A stretch of DNA of 14,907 nt from UMGS755 sp045652815 (GTDB lineage Bacteria > Bacillota > Clostridia > UBA1381 > UBA9506): positions 1 through 14,907 of the forward strand of contig JAZOLH010000008.1 of the NCBI GenBank assembly GCA_045652815.1, given 5' to 3'. The translations under genes were made by a program, and so were the position numbers. Below the pieces are notes generated by a model. It was not told where the DNA came from, ran no database searches, and saw only the letters and a list, made by a program, of their open reading frames with translations. Of the stretch, positions 7,223 through 14,907 are shown piece after piece. Position 1 is the stretch's first letter; the number at the start of each line of letters is the position of its first letter.

Positions 7223-8435
7223 GACTACAAAGTTAAAGGCAAATGTTATCCCTGCATCTTTGGGTAATGATTTTGTTGATGGCCTTTGTACTTCTGTTTC
7301 TATTTTTGATTTATCAACTTTTAATGATTCTAATTATGTTATTTTTCCCGGTTTCTGTGACGTGCATGTGCATTTCAGAGAGCCGGGTTTTTCTTATAAG
7401 GAAACAATGGCTTCAGGCAGTCTTGCTTCGGCAAGAGGCGGGTATACCGCTGTATGCACAATGCCGAATCTGAATCCTGTGCCCGACAGTGTAGAGCACC
7501 TAAAAGCGCAGAAAGATATCATTGAAACGTCTGCCTGCATTCACGTGTATCCCTACGGTTCTATCACGGTAGGGGAAAAGGGCGAAGAACTCTCAGACCT
7601 TGCAGGAATGGCGCCTGATGCAATCGGCTTTTCCGATGATGGCAGAGGCGTCCAGTCTGACGAAATGATGCGTAAGGCAATGGTGCTGGCTAAAAGTTTG
7701 GACAAGCCCATTGTTGCTCATTGCGAAGTGAATGAACTGCTTCGAGGCGGCTATATTCACGATGGTGCATATGCCGCGGCTCACGGTCACAGAGGCATTT
7801 GCTCTGAAAGTGAGTGGGCGCAGATTGCAAGAGATATTGAACTTGTAAAAGAAACAGGCGTTAAATACCACGTTTGCCATATCTCTACAAAAGAAAGTGT
7901 AGACATTATCCGTAAGGCGAAGGCCGAGGGGGTAGATATCACCTGCGAAACAGGTCCCCATTATCTTGTTATGGATGACTCGATGCTCGAAGAACACGGT
8001 AGATTTAAAATGAATCCGCCGATCAGAAGCAGAGAAGACATGGAGGCGCTTATCGAAGGTATCAAAGATGGCACAATCGATATGATTGCCACCGACCACG
8101 CGCCGCATTCTGCTGAAGAAAAATCAAAAGGCCTTGAAAACAGTGCCTTCGGTGTGGTTGGTATCGAAACAGCGTTGCCTATTCTATATACGTATCTGGT
8201 AAAACCCGGTATCATTACAATGGATCGCTTGGTGGAACTTCTTGTTATCAACCCGAGAAAACGTTTTAACATTCCCCTGGGTTGTGACTATTCCATCTGG
8301 GATTTGCAAGAGGAATACACCATAGACCCGAAAGAGTTTATATCCCTTGGCAAAGCAACACCTTTTGAAGGTTGGATGGTAAACGGTCGTTGTCTTGCTA
8401 CCGTATGTGATGACAAAATTGTTTATAAAAAGTGA
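7221..8435 (+). CDS. pyrC: Dihydroorotase (type I)
   Basis: Zinc amidohydrolase that cyclises N-carbamoyl-L-aspartate to L-dihydroorotate, the third step of UMP synthesis. Its 404 residues form a TIM-barrel core. Seen: DVHVHFREPG at 47-56 with His49, His51 and Arg53; FSDDGRG at 137-143 with the Asp that bridges the metals in type I enzymes; His167 (VAHCE); His220 (CHIS); and TDHAPH at 291-296 with Asp292. The C-terminal part (TPFEGW, 379-384 region) is typical. The first 40 residues are unusual: they lack the normal glycine-rich beta start of the family. AAAGGAG at 7207-7213 places the start at 7221. It is the first gene of the pyr operon, with carB 45 bases downstream. Hydantoinase or allantoinase are alternatives from the fold alone, but the neighbours make dihydroorotase by far the best call. 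Confidence 0.95.
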   Translation: MTTKLKANVIPASLGNDFVDGLCTSVSIFDLSTFNDSNYVIFPGFCDVHVHFREPGFSYKETMASGSLASARGGYTAVCTMPNLNPVPDSVEHLKAQKDIIETSACIHVYPYGSITVGEKGEELSDLAGMAPDAIGFSDDGRGVQSDEMMRKAMVLAKSLDKPIVAHCEVNELLRGGYIHDGAYAAAHGHRGICSESEWAQIARDIELVKETGVKYHVCHISTKESVDIIRKAKAEGVDITCETGPHYLVMDDSMLEEHGRFKMNPPIRSREDMEALIEGIKDGTIDMIATDHAPHSAEEKSKGLENSAFGVVGIETALPILYTYLVKPGIITMDRLVELLVINPRKRFNIPLGCDYSIWDLQEEYTIDPKEFISLGKATPFEGWMVNGRCLATVCDDKIVYKK

Positions 8436-8480
8436 ACTCATCAATTGATTATAGATAAAGGAATTTAGGAGGAAACCCCA

Positions 8481-11400
8481 ATGGCTAAAAGAACAGACAT
8501 CAAAAAGATTCTGATTATCGGCTCCGGCCCTATTGTTATCGGTCAGGCCGCTGAATTTGACTATGCAGGTACACAGGCATGTCTTGCACTGAAAGAAGAA
8601 GGTTACGAAGTTGTTCTTTGTAACTCTAACCCTGCAACCATTATGACTGATACCATCATTGCGGACAAGGTGTATATGGAGCCTTTGACACTTGAATATG
8701 TGGCCAAGATTATCCGTCACGAACGTCCCGATGCGATTATCCCCGGTATCGGTGGTCAGACAGGTCTTAACCTTGCGATGCAGCTTGAGAAAAAAGGTAT
8801 CTTAAAAGAATGCCGCGTTGAACTGTTAGGTACTTCCAGCGCTTCTATCGAACGTGCTGAAGACCGTGAAATGTTCAAAGAACTCTGCGAATCCATCGGC
8901 GAACCTGTTATTCCTTCTGAAATCACTTACTCTTTAGAAGAGGCAAGAGAAGCGGCAAACCGCATCGGCTATCCCGTTGTTCTGCGTCCTGCTTTCACCC
9001 TTGGTGGTACCGGCGGTGGCTTTGCTTACAACGATGAAGAGCTGATGGAAATCGGCGTGAATGCCTTCAACCTGTCTCCCGTGCATCAGGTTTTGATTGA
9101 AAAATCCGTTAAGGGCTATAAGGAAATCGAGTTTGAAGTTATGCGTGACACAAATGACCACGCCATCACTATCTGCGGTATGGAAAACATTGACCCTGTT
9201 GGTGTTCATACCGGTGACTCCTGCGTTGTTGCGCCCATTATGACCCTCAGCAAAGAAGATGAGAAGATGCTGAATGATTCTGCTATCAAACTCATCAAGG
9301 AACTTAAAATTGAAGGTGGATGTAACGTTCAGTTTGCGCTGAATCCTTATACTTCTGAATATTACCTGATCGAAGTGAACCCCCGTGTTTCCCGTTCCTC
9401 TGCACTGGCATCTAAAGCATCCGGTTATCCCATTGCCCGCGTGACTGCAAAGATTGCCGTTGGTATGGCGCTGGAAGACATTCAGATTGCTAACACAAAT
9501 GCATCTTTTGAACCTAAACTGGATTATGTGATTGCGAAACTGCCTCGTTTCCCCTTTGATAAATTTGCATCTGCTACCAATAAACTGGGCACACAGATGA
9601 AAGCCACCGGCGAAGTTATGGGTATCGGCTCTAACCTTGAAGAAGCCCTCTTAAAAGGTATCCGTTCTCTTGAAATCGGTGCTAAACATCTGTACCTTTC
9701 CAAGTTTGATAATATGAGTGTTGATGAGCTTCTTGACTACATTAAGGAATTCCGTTCTGACAACATTTTTGCCATTGCAGAACTTCTGTATCACGGTGTT
9801 TCCGTTGAAAAGATTCACGAAATCACGATGATTACACCTTACTTCTTAGAAGCAATCAAAAACATCATCGATATGGAAGAAACGCTGCGTGTTAAAAAGG
9901 ATGCAGAGACTCTGACCGCGGCAAAAAAGATGGGCTTTAGTGATAAATATATCGCTCGTTTATGGAACTGTGAAGAATTGGATGTTTACAATATGCGCAA
10001 GGAACATAACCTGTTCCCTGTGTTCAAAATGGTTGACACCTGCCACACAGGAGCATACATTCCTTACTTCTATTCTTCCTACACAGGTGAGAACACATCC
10101 CGCTTAACCCATAAGAAAAAGATTATCGTTTTGGGTGCAGGTCCCATTCGTATCGGTCAGGGCGTTGAGTTTGACTATTCAACCGTTCACGCGGTTATGA
10201 CAATCAAAAATGCCGGTTACGAGGCGATTATTATCAATAATAACCCCGAAACCGTTTCAACTGACTATACCACCGCTGATAAACTTTACTTTGAGCCCTT
10301 AACACCGGAAGATGTTATGAACATCGTAGAGTTTGAAAAACCCGAAGGCGTGATTGCTTCTCTCGGTTGTCAGACCGCTATTAACCTTGCACAGCCCCAG
10401 CATGACCGTGGCGTGAAAATCATCGGTACTGACTGTGCGGCCATTGATAGAGCAGAAGACAGAAACGAATTTGAAAATCTGCTTAACGAACTGGATATTC
10501 CCCGTGCAAAAGGTAAGGCCGTTACCAAGATGGAAGACGGTATCGCAGCAGCGGCTGAAATCGGATATCCTGTTTTAGTTCGTCCTTCCTTCGTGCTTGG
10601 TGGACGCGCAATGCAGATTGTTGCCAACGAAGAACAGCTTCGTCACTATCTGAGAACTGGCGTTGGAATTGATGAAGATAAACCCGTTTTAGTTGATAAA
10701 TATATTCAGGGCAGAGAAGTTGAAATTGATGCCATCTGCGATGGTCGTGATGTGTTTGTGCCCGGTATTATGGAACTGGTTGAACGTACTGGTGTTCACT
10801 CCGGTGACTCCATCTCCGTATATCCGCCTTTCTCCATCTCTGATAAGGTAAAAGGCATCATCCTGCAGTATGCTAAGAAACTGGGACTTGCTATCGGTAT
10901 CGTTGGTCTTTTCAACATTCAGTTCATTGTAGATGAAAACGACAATGTATATATCATCGAAGTTAACCCCCGTTCTTCCCGTACTGTTCCCTTCCTGTCT
11001 AAAGCAACAGGCTATTCTTTGGCTGATATTGCTACCGAAGTTATCCTTGGCAAGAGCTTAAAAGAGCAGGGCATCTTCGATATCTATCCTGATGAACAGG
11101 AAAGATGGTATGTAAAAGCGCCCGTGTTCTCCTTCAACAAGATTCGTGGTCTGGATGCTTACCTGTCACCTGAAATGAAATCTACCGGTGAAGCCATCGG
11201 TTATGACCGCACAAGAACCCGTGCTGTGTATAAAGCATTGCAGGCATCCGGTATGCACCTGCAGAATTACGGTACTGTATTCTGCACCATTGCCGATAAG
11301 GATAAAGAAGAAGCACTTCCGCTTATCAGAAGATTCTATCAGCTTGGCTTTAACATTGAAGCAACAGCAGGTACTGCAACCTTCCTTAAAAACAATGGCA

Positions 11401-11651
11401 TCCGCACCCATGCGCTTGCAAAACTCAGCGAAGGCAGTGACGAAATTCCCAACGCGCTTCGTCAGGGCCATATTGCTTACTTCATCAACACCAAAAATCC
11501 CGGCTCCAACAGCGAAAGCGATGGCGCTCAGCTTCGCCAGACCGCAACAGAGTATAATGTAACAATGTTTACATCTTTAGATACTGTTGATGCACTTTTG
11601 GATGTTCTTGAAGAAAGAACACTGACCATTTCTACCATTGATGCGAAATAA
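8481..11651 (+). CDS. carB: Carbamoyl-phosphate synthase, large subunit
   Basis: A 1,056-residue synthetase subunit that makes carbamoyl phosphate from bicarbonate, ammonia (normally channelled from the CarA glutaminase) and two ATP. Two homologous halves are visible. The first starts with GSGPIVIGQ (14-22) and has RPAFTLGGTGGG (169-180), VGVHTGDS (240-247) and LIEVNPRVSRSS (296-307). The second starts with LGAGPIRIGQG near 550 and has VRPSFVLGGRA, TGVHSGDS and IIEVNPRSSR. The C-terminal MGS-like allosteric domain covers about 931-1056 and is where UMP or other effectors bind in the family. Length and motifs are complete, with no frameshift. AGGAGG at 8467-8472 sets the start. No carA gene is adjacent: pyrC ends 45 bases upstream and pyrK follows. 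In Bacillus the orthologue is pyrAB within the pyr operon. Confidence 0.97.
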   Translation: MAKRTDIKKILIIGSGPIVIGQAAEFDYAGTQACLALKEEGYEVVLCNSNPATIMTDTIIADKVYMEPLTLEYVAKIIRHERPDAIIPGIGGQTGLNLAMQLEKKGILKECRVELLGTSSASIERAEDREMFKELCESIGEPVIPSEITYSLEEAREAANRIGYPVVLRPAFTLGGTGGGFAYNDEELMEIGVNAFNLSPVHQVLIEKSVKGYKEIEFEVMRDTNDHAITICGMENIDPVGVHTGDSCVVAPIMTLSKEDEKMLNDSAIKLIKELKIEGGCNVQFALNPYTSEYYLIEVNPRVSRSSALASKASGYPIARVTAKIAVGMALEDIQIANTNASFEPKLDYVIAKLPRFPFDKFASATNKLGTQMKATGEVMGIGSNLEEALLKGIRSLEIGAKHLYLSKFDNMSVDELLDYIKEFRSDNIFAIAELLYHGVSVEKIHEITMITPYFLEAIKNIIDMEETLRVKKDAETLTAAKKMGFSDKYIARLWNCEELDVYNMRKEHNLFPVFKMVDTCHTGAYIPYFYSSYTGENTSRLTHKKKIIVLGAGPIRIGQGVEFDYSTVHAVMTIKNAGYEAIIINNNPETVSTDYTTADKLYFEPLTPEDVMNIVEFEKPEGVIASLGCQTAINLAQPQHDRGVKIIGTDCAAIDRAEDRNEFENLLNELDIPRAKGKAVTKMEDGIAAAAEIGYPVLVRPSFVLGGRAMQIVANEEQLRHYLRTGVGIDEDKPVLVDKYIQGREVEIDAICDGRDVFVPGIMELVERTGVHSGDSISVYPPFSISDKVKGIILQYAKKLGLAIGIVGLFNIQFIVDENDNVYIIEVNPRSSRTVPFLSKATGYSLADIATEVILGKSLKEQGIFDIYPDEQERWYVKAPVFSFNKIRGLDAYLSPEMKSTGEAIGYDRTRTRAVYKALQASGMHLQNYGTVFCTIADKDKEEALPLIRRFYQLGFNIEATAGTATFLKNNGIRTHALAKLSEGSDEIPNALRQGHIAYFINTKNPGSNSESDGAQLRQTATEYNVTMFTSLDTVDALLDVLEERTLTISTIDAK

Positions 11652-11659
11652 ATAATCTA

Positions 11660-11687
11660 TAAGGGGAGGGTGAATATCCTCCCCTTA
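11660..11687 (+). other. Stable intercistronic hairpin between carB and pyrK, no T-tract
   Basis: TAAGGGGAGG (11660-11669) pairs perfectly with CCTCCCCTTA (11678-11687), a 10 bp stem with an eight-base loop, starting nine bases after the carB stop. The sequence that follows is not a T-run, so it is not a standard terminator. It may be an mRNA processing or stability element, or a weak attenuator. The pyrK ribosome binding site is about 30 bases further on and free of the stem. Confidence 0.6.
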
Positions 11688-11729
11688 AGGTGAATTTTAG
11701 ACCCCTGTTTTTGCAGTAAAGGAGACATT

Positions 11730-12467
11730 ATGAAACAAAGTGTTTTTGAAATTCGTAGCAATGAAGCACTCACGAATTCTGTCTATAAAATGATTTTGGT
11801 CGGCGACACTTCCGACATTACCAATTGCGGTCAGTTTGTGAACATAAAGCTTGATGGAATGTTCCTGCGCCGTCCTATTTCCGTTTGTGATTATGACAGA
11901 GAAACCCTTACACTTGTTTATAAAGTTGTGGGCAAGGGCACAGAGGCGATGGCTTCTATGGCGCCCGGCACAAAACTTGATATTCTGACCGGTCTCGGCA
12001 ATGGTTACGACATCAGCGAGGCAGGAGACAAGCCCGTGCTTCTCGGCGGTGGCGTGGGCGTTCCGGCTATGTATAATCTGGCGAAAAAATTGAGAGAGCA
12101 GGGCAAGGCAGTTAAGGTTATCCTGGGCTTTAACACAGCTGATGAAATCTTCTATGAAGAAGAATTTCGTGCCCTTGGCTGTGATGTAACCGTCACCACA
12201 GTAGATGGCAGTTACGGTGTTCGTGGCTTTGTAACAACCGTACTTGAGACTATGGACTATACGTATTTCTATACCTGTGGTCCTGAACCTATGCTCAAGG
12301 CAGTACATAAGACCTCTGTCACCTCAGGTCAGCTGAGTTTTGAAGAACGTATGGGCTGTGGTTTTGGTGCTTGTATGGGTTGTTCCTGCAAGACTCTCAC
12401 AGGTTACAAGCGCATCTGCAAAGAAGGTCCTGTGATGAAGAAGGAGGAAATTCTATGGGAAGATTAA
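11730..12467 (+). CDS. pyrK: Dihydroorotate dehydrogenase electron transfer subunit (FAD, 2Fe-2S)
   Basis: A 245-residue flavo-iron-sulfur subunit that passes electrons from the FMN of PyrD to NAD+. Order of domains: ferredoxin-reductase-like FAD domain with RRPIS at 47-51 and VGKGT at 67-71; NAD domain with GGGVGVP at 106-112 and YTCGPEPM at 181-188; and a C-terminal [2Fe-2S] site with Cys210, Cys215, Cys218 and Cys230. The C-x4-C-x2-C spacing fits PyrK and differs from plant-type ferredoxins. AAAGGAG five bases before the ATG sets the start. Its 3' end overlaps pyrD by 13 bases, and the pyrD ribosome binding site lies within it, so the two subunits are probably made in step. Together they form the class 1B, NAD-linked dihydroorotate dehydrogenase. 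Confidence 0.95.
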   Translation: MKQSVFEIRSNEALTNSVYKMILVGDTSDITNCGQFVNIKLDGMFLRRPISVCDYDRETLTLVYKVVGKGTEAMASMAPGTKLDILTGLGNGYDISEAGDKPVLLGGGVGVPAMYNLAKKLREQGKAVKVILGFNTADEIFYEEEFRALGCDVTVTTVDGSYGVRGFVTTVLETMDYTYFYTCGPEPMLKAVHKTSVTSGQLSFEERMGCGFGACMGCSCKTLTGYKRICKEGPVMKKEEILWED

Positions 12468-13366
12468 ACGTTAATCTCTGCGGCATTGAGCTTTCAAATC
12501 CCGTCATTCCTGCTTCAGGTACTTTCGGCTTTGGCTATGAATTTGCAGAACTGTATGATATCAATGAACTGGGTACTTTTTCTTTTAAAGGTACCACAAA
12601 AGATCCTCGTTTTGGTAATCCTACGCCCCGCATTGCAGAATGTTATAGCGGTATGATTAACGCTGTAGGTTTGCAGAATCCCGGTGTGGAGAAGGTGATT
12701 TCCGAAGAATTGCCTAAACTGAAAACTTGTTTTCATAAGCCTGTTATGGCAAATGTTTCGGGATTTTCAATTGAAGATTACGCATATACTTGCGAAAAAC
12801 TGGATAAAGAAGAGCAGGTTGGCTGGCTTGAAGTCAACGTTTCCTGCCCCAATGTTCACGGTGGCGGCATGAGTTTTGGCACCCAGCCCGAAGCGGCCGC
12901 AGAAGTGACAAAGGCCGTTAAGGCGGTTACCACAAAACCCGTTATCATCAAACTGTCTCCCAATGTAACAGACATTGTTTCTATTGCTAAAGCTTGTGAA
13001 GAAGCAGGTGCCGATGGCATCAGTTTGATTAACACGCTTTTAGGTATGCGCATTAATCTGCGTACTCGCAAGCCCGTCATCGCTAATAAAATGGGCGGTT
13101 TTTCCGGTCCTGCTATTTTCCCTGTGGCTGTGAGAATGGTCTATCAGGTGGCGCAGGCAGTGAGCATCCCCGTTATTGGTATGGGCGGCGTTTCTTCTGC
13201 TGAAGACGTGATTGAAATGATGTTGGCCGGTGCAACGGCTGTTGAAGTCGGTGCGGCAAATTTAGTGAATCCTTATGCATGTCGTGATATCATTCGTGAC
13301 CTGCCTAATGTTATGGATCAATATGGAATTACAAACTTGAGTGAAATTATCGGAGGTGTAAAGTAA
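12455..13366 (+). CDS. pyrD: Dihydroorotate dehydrogenase class 1B, catalytic subunit
   Basis: A 303-residue FMN enzyme that oxidises dihydroorotate to orotate, working with PyrK and NAD+. Seen: KGTTKDPRFGNPTPR at 46-60 with the FMN-contacting Lys46, GLQNPG at 72-77, NVSCPN at 128-133 with the catalytic Cys131 (class 1; class 2 enzymes use Ser), IIKLSPN at 164-170, INT at 192-194, and the phosphate-binding GMGGVSSAED at 242-251. The frame is open further upstream, to an ATG at 12371, but the start is placed at 12455. AAGGAGG lies a few bases before it and the family N-terminus (MGRLNVNLCGIELSNPV) begins there; the longer version would be out-of-frame pyrK sequence. It overlaps pyrK by 13 bases and pyrF by one base (TAATG). 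Confidence 0.95.
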   Translation: MGRLNVNLCGIELSNPVIPASGTFGFGYEFAELYDINELGTFSFKGTTKDPRFGNPTPRIAECYSGMINAVGLQNPGVEKVISEELPKLKTCFHKPVMANVSGFSIEDYAYTCEKLDKEEQVGWLEVNVSCPNVHGGGMSFGTQPEAAAEVTKAVKAVTTKPVIIKLSPNVTDIVSIAKACEEAGADGISLINTLLGMRINLRTRKPVIANKMGGFSGPAIFPVAVRMVYQVAQAVSIPVIGMGGVSSAEDVIEMMLAGATAVEVGAANLVNPYACRDIIRDLPNVMDQYGITNLSEIIGGVK

Positions 13367-14070
13367 TGGGTAAAGACGTTATTGTAGCATGTGATTTTGC
13401 TTCTGCGGATGCAACCTTTGCATTCTTAGACAAGTTCAAAGATTGCGCTCGTAAACCATTCCTTAAAATCGGTATGGAACTTTTCTATGCAGAAGGCCCG
13501 TCCATCGTAAAAGAAATTAAAGCGCGCGGTCATAAGATTTTCCTTGACCTGAAACTGCACGATATTCCCAACACAGTTAAAAAAGCTATGGCTGTTCTTT
13601 CAAACCTTGATGTTGATATCACCAATCTGCACGCGGCAGGTACAACCGCTATGATGCAGGGCGCTATCGAAGGTTTAACCCGTCCTGACGGAACACGTCC
13701 TCTGCTGATTGCGGTAACACAGCTTACCTCTACCGATCAGGAAACAATGGAACGTGATATTCTCATTAACCGTCCTATTGATGAGGTTGTTATGCACTAT
13801 GCCGAAACTGCAAAGAATGCCGGTCTTGATGGTATCGTTTGCTCACCGCTGGAAGCAGGGAAGGTACACGACCGTTGCGGCAAAGAGTTTTTAACCATCA
13901 CCCCCGGCGTGCGTTTTGCAGATGGTGATATTGGTGACCAGAAACGTGTTATGACGCCTGCCGCTGCCAAGGAAATCGGCTCTGACTATATTGTTGTGGG
14001 TCGTCCCATCACTGCGGCCGCTGATCCCGTTGCCGCTTATGAGCGCTGTGTGGCTGAATTTTGCGACTGA
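13366..14070 (+). CDS. pyrF: Orotidine 5'-phosphate decarboxylase
   Basis: A 234-residue TIM-barrel enzyme that decarboxylates OMP to UMP, the last step of the pathway. Seen: Asp10 in the first strand (VACDF), Lys34 (LKIG), the catalytic signature LDLKLHDIPNTV at 60-71 with Asp61, Lys63 and Asp66, and a phosphate-binding segment near the end (DYIVVGRPIT, with the conserved Arg). The length is normal for the bacterial group I enzyme. Its ATG shares the A of the pyrD stop codon (TAATG at 13364-13368), with GGAGG at 13352-13356 as ribosome binding site, which points to translational coupling. Gene order pyrD-pyrF-pyrE is the same as in Bacillus. Confidence 0.96.
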   Translation: MGKDVIVACDFASADATFAFLDKFKDCARKPFLKIGMELFYAEGPSIVKEIKARGHKIFLDLKLHDIPNTVKKAMAVLSNLDVDITNLHAAGTTAMMQGAIEGLTRPDGTRPLLIAVTQLTSTDQETMERDILINRPIDEVVMHYAETAKNAGLDGIVCSPLEAGKVHDRCGKEFLTITPGVRFADGDIGDQKRVMTPAAAKEIGSDYIVVGRPITAAADPVAAYERCVAEFCD

Positions 14071-14109
14071 TAAACACCAACTAAAACATAAGATATAGGA
14101 GATACAATC

Positions 14110-14766
14110 ATGGAAGCTTACAAAAGAGAGTTTATTGAATTCCTGCAGGAAGCAGGTGTTCTGAAGTTTGGCGACTTTACTGCAAAGTCCGGTCGCAAAA
14201 TCCCTTATTTTGTAAATGCAGGTATGATTAAGACGGGCGACCAGATTACCAAAATGGGTGAGTTCTATGCCAAAGCTTATTTTGATAAGCTGGGCAAGAA
14301 GGAAGCTGTTCTTTACGGACCTGCATACAAGGGCATTTCCCTTTCTATTTCTGCAGCGGTTGCTCTTTCTAAGAACGGTCTTAACGTTCCTTTCTTCTTC
14401 AACCGCAAGGAAGTAAAAGACCACGGTGAAGGCGGTACTTTCGTTGGCTATGTGCCCACAGAAGGTGAAGAAATTGTTATCATTGAGGATGTTATCACCG
14501 CCGGCACTGCCATCCGTGAATCTATGGAAATTCTCGGTCATTTAGATGGCACAAAGGTAATTGCAACCTTCATCATGGTTGACCGTAAGGAAAAAGGTCA
14601 GACCGAAAAAGGTGCAATGCAGGAAATTGAAGAGCAATTCGGCTTCCCGGTTTACTCCGTTGTTGATGTTTATGATATCATTGAATATCTTGAAGAAGAC
14701 CCGAAAAATGAAGAAAATGTAACTCGTATCAAGAATTATCTCGCTGTGAATGGAGCAAAAGTATGA
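14110..14766 (+). CDS. pyrE: Orotate phosphoribosyltransferase
   Basis: A 218-residue type I phosphoribosyltransferase that joins orotate and PRPP to give OMP. Seen: an N-terminal hood with FGDFTAKSGRKIPYF (20-34), the GPAYKGI loop at 70-76, the flexible catalytic loop FNRKEVKDHGEGG at 97-109 with Lys100 and Lys103, and the PRPP-binding motif IVIIEDVITAGTA at 122-134 with its acidic pair. The HGEGG form of the loop belongs to the longer PyrE type. AGGAG at 14097-14101, eight bases before the ATG, sets the start. It follows pyrF by 39 bases with no hairpin in the gap, and overlaps the start of pyrB by four bases (ATGA at 14763-14766). Confidence 0.96.
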   Translation: MEAYKREFIEFLQEAGVLKFGDFTAKSGRKIPYFVNAGMIKTGDQITKMGEFYAKAYFDKLGKKEAVLYGPAYKGISLSISAAVALSKNGLNVPFFFNRKEVKDHGEGGTFVGYVPTEGEEIVIIEDVITAGTAIRESMEILGHLDGTKVIATFIMVDRKEKGQTEKGAMQEIEEQFGFPVYSVVDVYDIIEYLEEDPKNEENVTRIKNYLAVNGAKV

Positions 14767-14907
14767 AAAATCTGATGAACATTACCGACCTGAGTGTCGC
14801 AGAAATTGATGAAATTCTCGATGTTGCTGAAGATATTATTGCAGATCCCGAGAAATATCAGGATGCTTGCCGCCATAAACTTCTAGCAACGCTCTTCTTT
14901 GAACCTT
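14763..14907 (+). CDS. pyrB: Aspartate carbamoyltransferase catalytic subunit, 5' part (cut by window end)
   Basis: Enzyme of the second pathway step, joining carbamoyl phosphate and aspartate to give carbamoyl aspartate. Only 48 codons are present. They read MKNLMNITDLSVAEIDEILD and on to LLATLFFEP, which matches the N-terminal helix and the lead-in to the carbamoyl-phosphate loop (family continuation STRTR, beyond the window). The start is the ATG that overlaps the pyrE stop (ATGA), with GGAG at 14752-14755; a second in-frame ATG four codons later is possible but too far from that site. Placing pyrB at the distal end differs from Bacillus, where pyrB is near the front. Ornithine carbamoyltransferase starts similarly, so the call rests partly on context. 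Confidence 0.9.
   Translation, partial: MKNLMNITDLSVAEIDEILDVAEDIIADPEKYQDACRHKLLATLFFEP

Noticed and set aside
7196..7225. Second promoter-like pair (TTGACA at 7196-7201 with a TATGAC-like box 18 bases on)
   Set aside because: The -10 match is poor and transcription would begin inside pyrC. The perfect promoter at 7130-7158 explains the operon.
8440..8449. Ten-base palindrome ATCAATTGAT between pyrC and carB
   Set aside because: Short and A/T-rich with no loop to form an RNA hairpin; expected by chance in a window of this size.
12371..12454. Upstream extension of pyrD to an ATG at 12371
   Set aside because: The extra 28 residues are pyrK coding sequence in another frame. A strong RBS and the normal family N-terminus are at 12455.

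Overview
The window reads as ordinary chromosome of an anaerobic, low-to-mid GC Bacillota bacterium, most likely a member of the Clostridia. This is inferred from four things: a pyruvate:ferredoxin oxidoreductase, a PyrK/PyrD class 1B dihydroorotate dehydrogenase, a Bacillus/Clostridium-style split polysaccharide copolymerase and tyrosine kinase pair, and strong AGGAGG-type ribosome binding sites. Species cannot be named from the sequence. I see no tRNA, rRNA, CRISPR array, insertion sequence or phage gene.

Layout. (1) Positions 1-2612: 3' part of nifJ (pyruvate:ferredoxin oxidoreductase), closed by a strong terminator. (2) Positions 2665-4162, minus strand: a two-gene operon with its own promoter, encoding a CBM9-like protein and then an SDR reductase that resembles the YmfI-type EF-P 5-aminopentanone reductase; it ends in a terminator facing that of nifJ. 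(3) Positions 4235-7084, plus strand: a cassette transcribed divergently from operon 2, made of a Wzz-like copolymerase, a BY-kinase (CpsD/YwqD type), a PHP-family phosphotyrosine phosphatase (CpsB/YwqE type) and a VanZ-like membrane protein. A perfect palindromic terminator overlaps the last stop codon. (4) Positions 7130 to the right edge: a de novo pyrimidine operon, pyrC-carB-pyrK-pyrD-pyrF-pyrE-pyrB, from a consensus promoter; pyrB is cut by the window end.

How the genes work together. The pyr operon holds nearly the whole route to UMP: CarB makes carbamoyl phosphate, PyrB and PyrC convert it to dihydroorotate, PyrD/PyrK oxidise this to orotate with NAD+, and PyrE and PyrF make UMP. The glutaminase subunit CarA is not in the visible part. 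Several junctions overlap (pyrK/pyrD, pyrD/pyrF, pyrE/pyrB), which suggests translational coupling. The Wzz/kinase/phosphatase trio normally controls capsule or exopolysaccharide chain length, but no glycosyltransferase, flippase or polymerase lies beside it.

Nothing in the window is clearly a previously undescribed system. The points most worth a second look are an inverted repeat that can pair across the pyrC start codon, the stand-alone kinase/phosphatase/VanZ cassette, the CBM9-like/SDR pair, and a very stable hairpin without a T-tract between carB and pyrK.
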